Positions 8,823-16,131 of a stretch of DNA of 64,000 nt are shown here, piece after piece. The stretch covers positions 434,001-498,000 of the forward strand of contig JACKCH010000011.1 in the NCBI GenBank assembly GCA_020634115.1, written 5' to 3'. The notes beneath the pieces were generated by a model. The model saw only the letters and a program-made list of their open reading frames with translations, did not search any database and was not told where the DNA came from. The DNA is from Anaerolineaceae bacterium (GTDB lineage Bacteria; Chloroflexota; Anaerolineae; Aggregatilineales; Phototrophicaceae). A program made the translations under genes and the position numbers. Numbering within the stretch: the first letter of the stretch is position 1; every line of letters begins with the position of its first letter.

Positions 8823-9842
8823 ATGAAACAAGCCGTGATGACTGCACCCGGCAAGATCGAATTCACCAATGTCGAGCGACCCACCCCAAAAGCGGATGAA
8901 GTTATCCTCCAGACAAAACGGATTGGCGTGTGCGGCTCAGACATTCATGTCTATCACGGACTTCACCCATACACGGGCTATCCTGTGGTACAGGGGCACG
9001 AAGTCGGCGGCGTGGTCGCGGCGGTTGGCGCAAACGTGACGCACGTCAAGGTCGGTGACAAAATCACATTCATGCCACAAGTGACGTGTGGTGAATGCTA
9101 CCCGTGCAAGCATGGCATGTATCACATCTGCGAATCGCTGAAGGTCATGGGCTTTCAGACGGGCGGCGCAGCGCAGGAATTCTTCGCCCTGCCTGCTGAT
9201 ACGGTACTCAAGCTGCCAGACACGATGTCGCTGGATCAAGCCGCGATGATCGAACCGATTGCGGTCACAGTGCACGCCCTGTCGCGCGGCGGCGGCGCGG
9301 AAGGCAAACGGGTGATTGTGCTTGGCGCGGGCGCAATTGGCAATCTGACCGCACAGGTGGCAAAAGCCTCAGGCGCACAGGCGGTTATGATTACCGACCT
9401 GAGCGATTACAAGCTGGCAAAAGCACGCGAATGCGGGATCGAGCACGCCGTCAACCCCAACCGTGAAAACCTCGGCGAAGCGATTGCCCGCGCTTTTGGC
9501 CCCGACAAAGCCGATTTGATCCTCGAATGCGTCGGGGTCGAAGCGACTATGACCGACGCAATTCAGTATGCACGCAAAGGGTCAACGATTGTCGTCGTGG
9601 GCGTGTTTGGCAAGAAGGCACAGGTTGACCTCGGATTGGTGCAGGATCGTGAACTCACGCTGACGGGTACGTTGATGTATCAGCGTGCCGACTATGAACG
9701 CGCTATTGAACTCGTGGCGAGCGGCAAGATGCATCTTGATGCCATGATTACGCATCGTTTCCCATTCGATCAGTACCTCGACGCTTACCATGCCATTGAA
9801 GCGGCACACGGGGAATACCTGAAGGTGATGATCGAACTATAA
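8823..9842 (+). CDS. Zinc-dependent medium-chain alcohol/polyol dehydrogenase
   Basis: The 339-residue product is an MDR enzyme: catalytic zinc ligands in CGSDIH and GHE, the four-cysteine structural zinc lobe spaced as CxxCxxC then C (CGECYPC...C around residues 92-107), and the Rossmann motif VLGAGAIGN. It is closest in style to sorbitol, threonine or sugar-acid dehydrogenases. As the last gene of the operon, 30 bases after the lactonase, it could carry out the first oxidation of a sugar or polyol to the lactone. AAAGGA lies eight bases before the ATG. No obvious terminator follows the stop. Confidence 0.88.
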   Translation: MKQAVMTAPGKIEFTNVERPTPKADEVILQTKRIGVCGSDIHVYHGLHPYTGYPVVQGHEVGGVVAAVGANVTHVKVGDKITFMPQVTCGECYPCKHGMYHICESLKVMGFQTGGAAQEFFALPADTVLKLPDTMSLDQAAMIEPIAVTVHALSRGGGAEGKRVIVLGAGAIGNLTAQVAKASGAQAVMITDLSDYKLAKARECGIEHAVNPNRENLGEAIARAFGPDKADLILECVGVEATMTDAIQYARKGSTIVVVGVFGKKAQVDLGLVQDRELTLTGTLMYQRADYERAIELVASGKMHLDAMITHRFPFDQYLDAYHAIEAAHGEYLKVMIEL

Positions 9843-10177
9843 CGCTGAGGAAAGATTCTCTCTAAGCGCATCCTATTCGTTTTGTGCAAGATGCTCTGGT
9901 TGCGCGATTATCAGCCGGATGAGTCTGCCCGGACACATAAGTTCGGCCATGTCAAATAGAAAATCGACTGTAGTAGCCGCAAAGCTGCACCATATCCGAA
10001 CAGACGGGGCATTCCAATTGAACAGGTGATTGAAGCACTGACCAGCTTGCATTATGGTTCACCGCCGCGCCGACCTGTTACAATCCACTAACGTGATAAA
10101 AATGCGTACATGGCGTTACGTGGTATTAAACCCAAAAATCTCGCAGGAACTGTTTCATTCCGGCTGTAAAATCGCGG
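9843..10177. other. Intergenic region downstream of the operon, no intact gene
   Basis: About 335 bases with no intact gene. A short open stretch on the plus strand (roughly 9973-10095) reads NRRGIPIEQVIEAL and SLHYGSPPRR before a stop. It looks protein-like but has no start codon or ribosome binding site, so it may be a fragment of a lost gene. No terminator or RNA gene was recognised. Confidence 0.4.
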
Positions 10178-10224
10178 ATGTCAAGCAGTTCCCGGATGAA
10201 GAGACCGGAATTCCACATCTATGA
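10178..10224 (+). pseudogene. Tail remnant of a second GDSL-hydrolase gene
   Basis: The last 15 or so codons before TGA at 10222-10224 read KQFPDEETGIPHL, which matches the end of the intact GDSL hydrolase (AQFLDEWGGIPHP) ending at 3599. The stop overlaps the DUF123 start as ATGA at both loci. Upstream, similarity fades within about 50 bases. This is the reciprocal partner of the DUF123 remnant at 3596 and marks the right edge of the inserted segment. Confidence 0.65.
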
Positions 10225-10679
10225 TGTTTCCAGCAGACAAAGGCACGTACATCCTGATTCTGCGATTGAGCAAACCGGTGAGTCTGACACCCGGCAGGCT
10301 GGGGACATTCGATTTTCCAGGCGGGTGGTATGCCTATGTCGGCAGCGCGTTCGGCCCGGGTGGGCTGCGCGGCAGGCTGAAACACCACCTCGCACCCATC
10401 AACAAACCACACTGGCATGTGGATTATCTGCGGGACACGGCCACTGTCCGCGAAGTGTGGTGGCTCGCCAGTGAAACCGTCTACGAGCATCAGTGGGCGG
10501 CGGTGCTGCGGGGACTCCCTGGGGCGGCGGTGCCTGCGCTACGTTTCGGTGCGTCGGACTGCACCTGCGAATCGCACCTGTTTCACTTTCCGCGCCAGCC
10601 GGATTTCGCGGCATTCCGCGATTCATCCAACCAACCCTTGCGGCGACACCGTGTCCCGTCTGCCCCGGACAATACTTGA
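10221..10679 (+). CDS. DUF123 (GIY-YIG-like) putative endonuclease-family protein
   Basis: The 152-residue protein carries the DUF123 signature: GTYILIL at the start, GGWYAYVGSAFGPGGL with downstream RLKHHL (residues 33-56), HWHVDYLR (residues 64-71), a conserved glutamate in YEHQW, and FGASDCTCESHLF near residues 107-120. The family is distantly related to GIY-YIG nucleases, and its Tyr/Arg/Glu residues occupy nuclease-like positions, but biochemical function is poorly known. The start overlaps the stop of a GDSL-gene remnant. A broken duplicate of its first ~32 codons lies at 3596. Confidence 0.8.
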   Translation: MMFPADKGTYILILRLSKPVSLTPGRLGTFDFPGGWYAYVGSAFGPGGLRGRLKHHLAPINKPHWHVDYLRDTATVREVWWLASETVYEHQWAAVLRGLPGAAVPALRFGASDCTCESHLFHFPRQPDFAAFRDSSNQPLRRHRVPSAPDNT

Positions 10680-10702
10680 GAATCCATCCAAAAATCATTT
10701 AC

Positions 10703-10739
10703 AAAAAAACTCACCCCTGTTCGGTTCGGAAGGGGTGAG
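10703..10739 (-). terminator. Rho-independent terminator of the Toastrack gene
   Basis: Arms CTCACCCC and GGGGTGAG enclose a 14-base loop. On the minus strand the stem is followed by seven thymines. It lies about 40 bases after the stop of the gene ending at 10779. Confidence 0.8.
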
Positions 10740-10778
10740 GTCAGTAAAGCAAATTTACAGGTCGATACTCAGCGCGAC

Positions 10779-11627
10779 TTACTCCACTTTCAGCCCACCA
10801 ATACCGCCGTCATAATGGATGACGATCTGCCGGGCGGCAACGGCGAACCCTTCAGTTTCCCACACGCCGCTCTTGGTGACAAAATCATCACCCTTCTTCA
10901 CACGCATGAAGTGATCCGGCAGGTGAATACCGCCCAGGCCGCTGTCGGCTTTGATGCGCACGGCGGCATTATGGGGGATGCTGACCGTCGTACTGCCGAC
11001 GCCACCATCAATATCCAGCTTGAGCGCGGCGTTTTCCGGGATGGTGATTCGAATACTGCCGACGCCACTATCCACTTCGGCTTTGTAGGATTCACCCATC
11101 GCGGGCAGCGTAAGTTGGACTTCCCCCACTCCGGCGTCTACGTCCAGGTCGGTGATCTGTAACTCGCTCAGGTCGAGGGAGGATGCGCCCAGGCCAGCGT
11201 TGATTTTCAAGCGCATGGGGACATTCGGGCTGAGTCCTACTGTCCACAGCAGGTCGTCCCGACTGCCAATAGCGTTGATCGCCTCTTTGAACGGCAAGCG
11301 AATACCGCCTTTCGGCTGTTTCTGACCGAGTTTCACCCGCTTTTCTTCGTCCCCGGAGACGGTGAATTCCATCTCGCCCACATGACCGACTTCGGCTTCC
11401 ATCAGGTTATCCGAGCCGGACAGGGCGTCCACCGTCACTTTGCCAATTGCCATGTTGAGTTCAACGCGGGCGCTGGTCGCGCCATCTACCGGGGCGGTGA
11501 AGTGATCTACCTGGACTTCAACTTCGCCCCCTTTGAGTGACCCGACCCACTGGCTGATGCTTTCACCAAGCTGTTCAAACGAAAACGACCATTCGGTGGT
11601 ACGTTTCTTGTCTTGTGACTCGCTCAT
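10779..11627 (-). CDS. Toastrack / LiaF-like beta-solenoid protein
   Basis: The 282-residue protein lacks a signal peptide or transmembrane segment. Residues 40-282 are a series of short beta-strand repeats with recurring glycine turns: INAGLGASSLDLS, VDAGVGEVQLTLP, VDSGVGSIRITIP, IDGGVGSTTVSIP, ADSGLGGIHLP. This is the pattern of Toastrack and DUF4097/LiaF C-terminal domains found in envelope-stress proteins. The final segment VIHYDGGIGGLKVE closes the solenoid. AGAGGAG precedes the ATG. It is divergent from a DUF4173 membrane protein, and the two may share a regulatory region. Its partner and role are not known. Confidence 0.7.
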   Translation of the reverse strand: MSESQDKKRTTEWSFSFEQLGESISQWVGSLKGGEVEVQVDHFTAPVDGATSARVELNMAIGKVTVDALSGSDNLMEAEVGHVGEMEFTVSGDEEKRVKLGQKQPKGGIRLPFKEAINAIGSRDDLLWTVGLSPNVPMRLKINAGLGASSLDLSELQITDLDVDAGVGEVQLTLPAMGESYKAEVDSGVGSIRITIPENAALKLDIDGGVGSTTVSIPHNAAVRIKADSGLGGIHLPDHFMRVKKGDDFVTKSGVWETEGFAVAARQIVIHYDGGIGGLKVE

Positions 11628-11831
11628 TGTTTCTGCTCCTCTGGTGTTGAGTTTGCTTCACTCTGACTAACGGCTGACCGCTGTCAAATGTTCATTCTAT
11701 GGTGTATACGCAGCAGCAGCCGGGAACGTTTCACCCGGTTTGCGCGTCTTTCGTAGAGCAGACAGGGGGTAAGTGTCTGATGAAATGCGGCGTTGTGCGT
11801 GTATCATGGGTATAGCTTGGGGAGTCATCCG

Positions 11832-11859
11832 TTTTCAGTAGTCAGTTATCAGTCGTCAG
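11832..11859. repeat. Tandem heptamer repeat, consensus TNNTCAG
   Basis: Four consecutive heptamers read TTTTCAG, TAGTCAG, TTATCAG, TCGTCAG. The same heptad pattern occurs at 25180-25207, 25415-25470 (inverse strand), 30568-30602 and 36688-36715 (inverse strand). Confidence 0.75.
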
Positions 11860-11913
11860 CTAGTGGCAGCGACATGTTTAGGCTATTCCAGATAATAAAG
11901 TGTTCCTTTGTAG

Positions 11914-11933
11914 GGACGAGGCCTGCCTCGTCC
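11914..11933. repeat. Palindromic intergenic repeat (GTAGGG-hairpin family)
   Basis: Arms GGACGAGGC and GCCTCGTCC surround CT, preceded by GTAGG. Relatives with different stems but the same prefix are at 36542-36561 and 50311-50331; an inverted one is at 36492-36511. Confidence 0.75.
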
Positions 11934-11975
11934 GCTTTGACATAAAACGTTTACAAGATGCACCTATTACCGAAT

Positions 11976-11994
11976 CCCCCTGATTTTAGGGGGG
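11976..11994. repeat. Short hairpin repeat, arms CCCCC/GGGGG
   Basis: CCCCC, TGATTTTA, GGGGG; a nearly identical copy with loop TGATTCTA is at 35503-35520. Both lie in intergenic DNA upstream of plus-strand genes. Confidence 0.65.
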
Positions 11995-12054
11995 AGTTGA
12001 GCCAGTAAACCCGCTTACGATGGAAGTGTTATCTTGGATTTATAGGATGTTGAT

Positions 12055-13941
12055 ATGCGAACACGGCGAACATCTACCTATTGGCTACTGGTACTTGGTC
12101 TGGGAGTCGCGGCGAGTCGCATCATGGTTGCCCTGCTGATCCCGGCCCGCTACACCGGCATTGCTTTTCTCGTCGCGTTGGCGGTTTTTGTCGGATTCGT
12201 AACACAACCGCTTAAGCTGCGCTCGTCCGGTTCACAGCGGCAAATTGATCCTAATAATTGGCGGAGTAACTTTATGAATACAGAAATGCGGCAGGCCTTT
12301 GCGATACGCACCCTGGGCATCGGGCTGGTGGTGGGTCTGAGTGGCAATATCCTGTTTTATCAGAAGCTCATCGGCCTGTCTTTCCTCATCTTCACGCTGA
12401 TCGTGGCCGGGGCGATTCTGCTCATGTTTCGCTGGGCGGGCGGGCGGTTGGGGGGGCGCAGCCTGTGGCCGCTGCTGCCCATTCTCCTCTTCGCCGGGAT
12501 GGTGGCTGTCCGGGCTGACCCGCTGGTCACGGCGCTGGATGTCCTGAGCGTCCTGGCGTTGGGCGGGCTGGTGATGTATGTCCTGCCAGGGGAACGCCCG
12601 CTGGATTTAACCCCGTTTATGGAGCAGGTGTGGGGTGTAATCGAAGCGGGGTTGTCCATCATCCCTGCTGGTATCGCCCAACTGATCGATTCATGGGGCT
12701 GGCTGCGGGCCGGGCGGTTGAGCCGACTCAAGAACATGGGTGCCGTCGTGCGCGGGCTGGCGATTGCCGTGCCGGTGGTGGTGGTGTTCGGGCTGCTGCT
12801 CGGTTCGGCAGACGCCGTATTTGCCGACTACCTGGAGCGGTTCTGGAGTCTATTCAATCTGAACGGAATCGACGGCCTGATGGAGCAGGGTTTCCTGACC
12901 GGCGGGCTGGCGTTCATCGCAATGGGCGCGATGGCCTACACCGGGCTGCGACTGCTGAGTCCGGTTTTCGCCACGCCTGGCTCGACCAATGCGGATTCCC
13001 CCGATGATGAGGCGGAAACGGACGCCGAACAGCCGGATGAGGAAGTCGAAGCGGTTAAAGCGGCGCTGGCAGAGCAGGCTGCCGAAAAGCGCAAACCGGC
13101 CTTCAAACTGGGTATGATCGAGGCGACGATTGTGCTGGGCAGCGTGGATTTGTTGTTCGCGGCCTTCGTCGTCATTCAGTTTGCCTATTTTTTCGGCGGG
13201 CAGGCCAACATCACCGTGAGCGGGCTGACCTACTCGACTTATGCCCGGCGCGGCTTCTTCGAGTTGATTGCCGTTTCGGTGCTGACGTTAGGGCTGGCGC
13301 TGTGGCTTGACCATGTCACGGTACGCCAGGAACGCCGTGAAAACGGGTTGTTTCGCGCCCTGGCGGTCATTGTGGCGGCACTGACGAGCGTCATGCTGGT
13401 TTCGGCAGCACAGCGCATGTGGCTGTATGAACAGGCGTTTGGCTTCACGCAGTTGCGGGTGTATACGCATGTGTTCATGCTGTGGCTGGGGCTGCTGTTC
13501 GTGTTCTACCTGCTGGCGGTGTTCCGCGTGCGTCCGAATGTCTTTTCGCTGGGGATTTTGCTGTGCCTCATCGGGTACATGGTGACGATGAACGTCATGG
13601 ATGTAGATTTGTATATCGCCGAACGCAACATCGCCCGCTATCACGACGGTGAAGAACTGGATATCCGCTTCCTCAACATCCTCTCCAGCGACGCCGTCCC
13701 CGCCGTGATTGACCTCTACCAGCAAAGCGAGCCGGGTTCGGAAGCCCGTGAATGGGCCGGGAACTGGCTGGCCGGCGAACTGATCGCTCTGGATACCGCC
13801 CAGACCGGGGACGGGGCGACGATTTTCTCCGCGCACCTGGGACGCAGCGCGGCACGCGGCCTGCTGGAACCGCTGCGCGAAGGCCTGCCAGCCTACGACC
13901 CGTACCGCTACCCGCGTTATAGTTATGATTATGGGTTTTAG
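12055..13941 (+). CDS. DUF4173-domain integral membrane protein
   Basis: The 628-residue protein has about ten to twelve predicted transmembrane segments in two blocks (residues 5-300 and 360-520). They are separated by an acidic cytoplasmic or extracellular loop (residues about 315-345, DDEAETDAEQPDEEVEA). The second block holds the DUF4173 core, including VFYLLAVFRVRPN and NVMDVDLYIAERNIARY, followed by an extracytoplasmic C-terminal part with LDIRFLNILSSDAVPA. DUF4173 proteins are widespread membrane proteins of unknown role, sometimes near sensor kinases. The C-terminus is rich in Tyr, Arg and Asp. No enzyme motif is visible. Confidence 0.8.
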   Translation: MRTRRTSTYWLLVLGLGVAASRIMVALLIPARYTGIAFLVALAVFVGFVTQPLKLRSSGSQRQIDPNNWRSNFMNTEMRQAFAIRTLGIGLVVGLSGNILFYQKLIGLSFLIFTLIVAGAILLMFRWAGGRLGGRSLWPLLPILLFAGMVAVRADPLVTALDVLSVLALGGLVMYVLPGERPLDLTPFMEQVWGVIEAGLSIIPAGIAQLIDSWGWLRAGRLSRLKNMGAVVRGLAIAVPVVVVFGLLLGSADAVFADYLERFWSLFNLNGIDGLMEQGFLTGGLAFIAMGAMAYTGLRLLSPVFATPGSTNADSPDDEAETDAEQPDEEVEAVKAALAEQAAEKRKPAFKLGMIEATIVLGSVDLLFAAFVVIQFAYFFGGQANITVSGLTYSTYARRGFFELIAVSVLTLGLALWLDHVTVRQERRENGLFRALAVIVAALTSVMLVSAAQRMWLYEQAFGFTQLRVYTHVFMLWLGLLFVFYLLAVFRVRPNVFSLGILLCLIGYMVTMNVMDVDLYIAERNIARYHDGEELDIRFLNILSSDAVPAVIDLYQQSEPGSEAREWAGNWLAGELIALDTAQTGDGATIFSAHLGRSAARGLLEPLREGLPAYDPYRYPRYSYDYGF

Positions 13942-13974
13942 GGTAAGAATCCGACCATGTTTTTCTAGAACATA

Positions 13975-14002
13975 GTCGGGGCATGATGCACCATACCCCT
14001 AC
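13975..14002. repeat. Degenerate palindromic repeat (GTAGGGG family)
   Basis: GGGGCATGATGCACCAT followed by ACCCCTAC resembles the perfect palindrome at 50311-50331 with an insertion in one arm. It lies just after the stop of the DUF4173 gene. Confidence 0.5.
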
Positions 14003-14031
14003 AGAAGAATAAAACACCCACAACCACACAT

Positions 14032-14059
14032 AAAAGGGGAGTGCAGCTTCGCACTCCCC
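14032..14059 (-). terminator. Terminator downstream of the NrfD-type gene
   Basis: Perfect 9-bp arms GGGGAGTGC and GCACTCCCC with a six-base loop. On the minus strand the stem is followed by TTTTAT. It ends the electron-transfer operon about 40 bases after its last stop codon. Confidence 0.8.
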
Positions 14060-14095
14060 TCATACCAATGAAACCCTACAGCCCGTCAACAAGAA

Positions 14096-15328
14096 TCAGG
14101 AAGGGGACCCATCCGCCAGAGGCGGCGTTGCAGCTGCGGGAATTTCTTCACCTTTATAAGCCGGGAAATACCGCATCCCCAGGCTGAAGATCAGAGTCAG
14201 AATAGCGACCACCATCGCCACCGTTGCCCATTCCGTCCAGGCCGGGGTATAGTGAGTCACCAGCGGGTCGGTCACTGCCGGATGCTCCGTCAGCGGCTCC
14301 GTGAAGGCGAGCAGGGTGGTGTGCCAACGATTGGCGATCAACCCGGACATCACCAGGCCGCTGCCGACCAGCAGTTGCAGAACGCTCTTCTGCATTCGAG
14401 CACGGATCAGGAGTACTGCCGCGACCACCCCGCCTAACATCATCTCCCACACCCAGAAGGAAACCGCGAACGTTCCGGCGGTCAGCACGTTTTCCGCCTC
14501 CGTGCGTCCCGGCACGTAACCATACGTCCCGGCGGTGGTATCCCAGAAGCGCATATACAGGTAGAGCAGCAGCACCGCAGCGGCGATCTGCCCGGCTTCA
14601 AACAATACTGACATGGGGACTAACTCCCGCCCCTTAATCCACTGCACAATCAGGGTGAGGTGGACGGTGAAGGCCATGCCTGCCGCTACCGCCGAGACGA
14701 TGAACAGCAGCGGCATGGTGGAACGGAACAGTGCCGCCCGCCCGATCACCACCCCATACGTCCCGCCCAGGCTGGACTGGTGCAGCAGCGACAGCCCCAA
14801 CCCGATAATTGCCAGGATAGGCGCGAAATGGTGAATACGGTGGGCGAAGTTGTGCAGCGCTTTGAATTTCGCCAGAAACGGCAATTCCACCACCATCGGG
14901 AAGACTTCCAGCAGCAGCACTGAGAAATACAGGGTGATGCACATCGTCACTTCCCACAACATGGAGTGGGTATTCCAGAACACCCAACCATGCCAGAAGC
15001 GGTCTGGCCGCCCAATATCCATCACCAGCGCCAGAAGCGCCCCGCTGTACCCCAGCAGGCCGACAAATACCGCAATTCGCGCCAGTGGCTTATATGCTTC
15101 CTGCCCCAGCAGGTAGGTGATGGCGGAGATTGAGAACGCGCCCGCCCCCAACCCAATGCACGACAGGTCAAGCGTGATCCACAGCCCCCAGGGAACGCCG
15201 TCACTCAAGCCGGTGACTCCCAGACCTTGCGTGAAGATCAGGAACAGAGCCACCAGTCCCACTGAAATCACCGCCAGCAGAAAGGCCACCCAGAACCAGA
15301 AGGGACTTATTCGTCTTAGAGCAGTCAT
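14096..15328 (-). CDS. NrfD/PsrC-type quinone-interacting membrane subunit
   Basis: The start at 15328 is chosen because AGGAGG sits seven bases upstream. An in-frame ATG at 15346 overlaps the preceding stop but lies before that Shine-Dalgarno. The 410-residue product has eight to ten transmembrane helices, with conserved MDIGRPDRFWHG and NTHSMLWEVTMC segments typical of the NrfD/HybB/DmsC superfamily, which exchanges electrons with membrane quinones. It follows a ferredoxin-like subunit and a multihaem cytochrome, so it is the likely membrane anchor of that complex. The nearest described architecture is the HmcC subunit of Desulfovibrio Hmc, but HybB-like is also a fair description. Confidence 0.85.
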   Translation of the reverse strand: MTALRRISPFWFWVAFLLAVISVGLVALFLIFTQGLGVTGLSDGVPWGLWITLDLSCIGLGAGAFSISAITYLLGQEAYKPLARIAVFVGLLGYSGALLALVMDIGRPDRFWHGWVFWNTHSMLWEVTMCITLYFSVLLLEVFPMVVELPFLAKFKALHNFAHRIHHFAPILAIIGLGLSLLHQSSLGGTYGVVIGRAALFRSTMPLLFIVSAVAAGMAFTVHLTLIVQWIKGRELVPMSVLFEAGQIAAAVLLLYLYMRFWDTTAGTYGYVPGRTEAENVLTAGTFAVSFWVWEMMLGGVVAAVLLIRARMQKSVLQLLVGSGLVMSGLIANRWHTTLLAFTEPLTEHPAVTDPLVTHYTPAWTEWATVAMVVAILTLIFSLGMRYFPAYKGEEIPAAATPPLADGSPS

Positions 15329-15342
15329 GTTCGTTCCTCCTC

Positions 15343-16131
15343 TCATACCGGCAGCAGATAGAATACGCGCGGGTTCGTGCCGATTTCACTGCGCAGCACC
15401 ACCGACTCGCGCCCGACCAGTGCCATGGAAGCCGGGCTGTTGGGGTCGCGCAGGTCGCCAAAGATCCGCGCTTCTACCGGGCAGATGTTGACACAAGCCG
15501 GGGTCACCGCCCGATCCACACCGGGAGTCAGGCCGCGTTCGGCGGCAGCATCCAACCGGTGGGAACAAAATGTGCATTTTTCCACCACGCCGCGAGGCCG
15601 TCGTTCGATTTCGGGTGTCCCCCAGGTCGGGACCTGGGGGTTCACATCGTCACGTTCTTTCCAGTTGAAGACCCGCACCCCGTAAGGGCAGGCCACCATG
15701 CAGTAACGACAGCCGATACAGCGGTCATAGTCCATCGCGACCAGCCCATCTTCACGATGATAGGTCGCCTGTACCGGGCAGACATTCACGCACGGCGCGT
15801 TTTCACAGTGCATACATGGGCGCGTGAGGAACACCGGCTTCTCGAACGTGTCCTCGTCTTCAATCAAAATGTTCCACAGATGACCATCCTGGGTATCATT
15901 GGTCGCCTGGCACGCCTTCACACAGCGGCGGCAGCCAATACACTGTTCCAGGTCAATCACCATACTCCAGTACGGGCCATTCGGGTTGATGCCGTGCGCT
16001 GCCTGAGCCGTCGGATCAATGTGAGCGACGAACCATTGCCAGACCCAATCCGCAGCGGCGATGGCGACGCCCAGCCCAACCGCCAGTCGGGCGAATTCGC
16101 GTCGGGTCATCTCGCGGGTGAGTTCGCTCAT
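15343..16131 (-). CDS. Tat-exported ferredoxin-like subunit with four [4Fe-4S] clusters
   Basis: The 262-residue protein begins with a twin-arginine signal (TRREFARL before a hydrophobic stretch), so it should be exported folded. Its body has the four cysteine clusters of the DmsB/PsrB/HmcB family: CIGCRRCVKAC, CMHCENAPCVNVCP, CIGCRYCMVACP, and a split CTFC with CVNICP. These chain electrons between a catalytic or cytochrome subunit and the NrfD-type membrane protein. Its start overlaps the end of the cytochrome gene (ATGA) and its stop overlaps an alternative start of the NrfD gene, so the three are translationally coupled. Confidence 0.92.
   Translation of the reverse strand: MSELTREMTRREFARLAVGLGVAIAAADWVWQWFVAHIDPTAQAAHGINPNGPYWSMVIDLEQCIGCRRCVKACQATNDTQDGHLWNILIEDEDTFEKPVFLTRPCMHCENAPCVNVCPVQATYHREDGLVAMDYDRCIGCRYCMVACPYGVRVFNWKERDDVNPQVPTWGTPEIERRPRGVVEKCTFCSHRLDAAAERGLTPGVDRAVTPACVNICPVEARIFGDLRDPNSPASMALVGRESVVLRSEIGTNPRVFYLLPV

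Larger units (their letters stand above)
11628..12054. other. Divergent intergenic region carrying three repeat types
   Basis: This 427-base gap between divergent genes holds four tandem heptamers (11832-11859), a 20-bp palindrome (11914-11933) and a C5/G5 hairpin (11976-11994), each described separately. No further gene or clear promoter pair was identified. Confidence 0.6.

Noticed and set aside
3794..9842. Interpretation as a classical Entner-Doudoroff or sulfo-ED operon
   Set aside because: No dehydratase, kinase or sulfonate-specific gene is present, and the AroE-like and cupin genes do not belong to those pathways.
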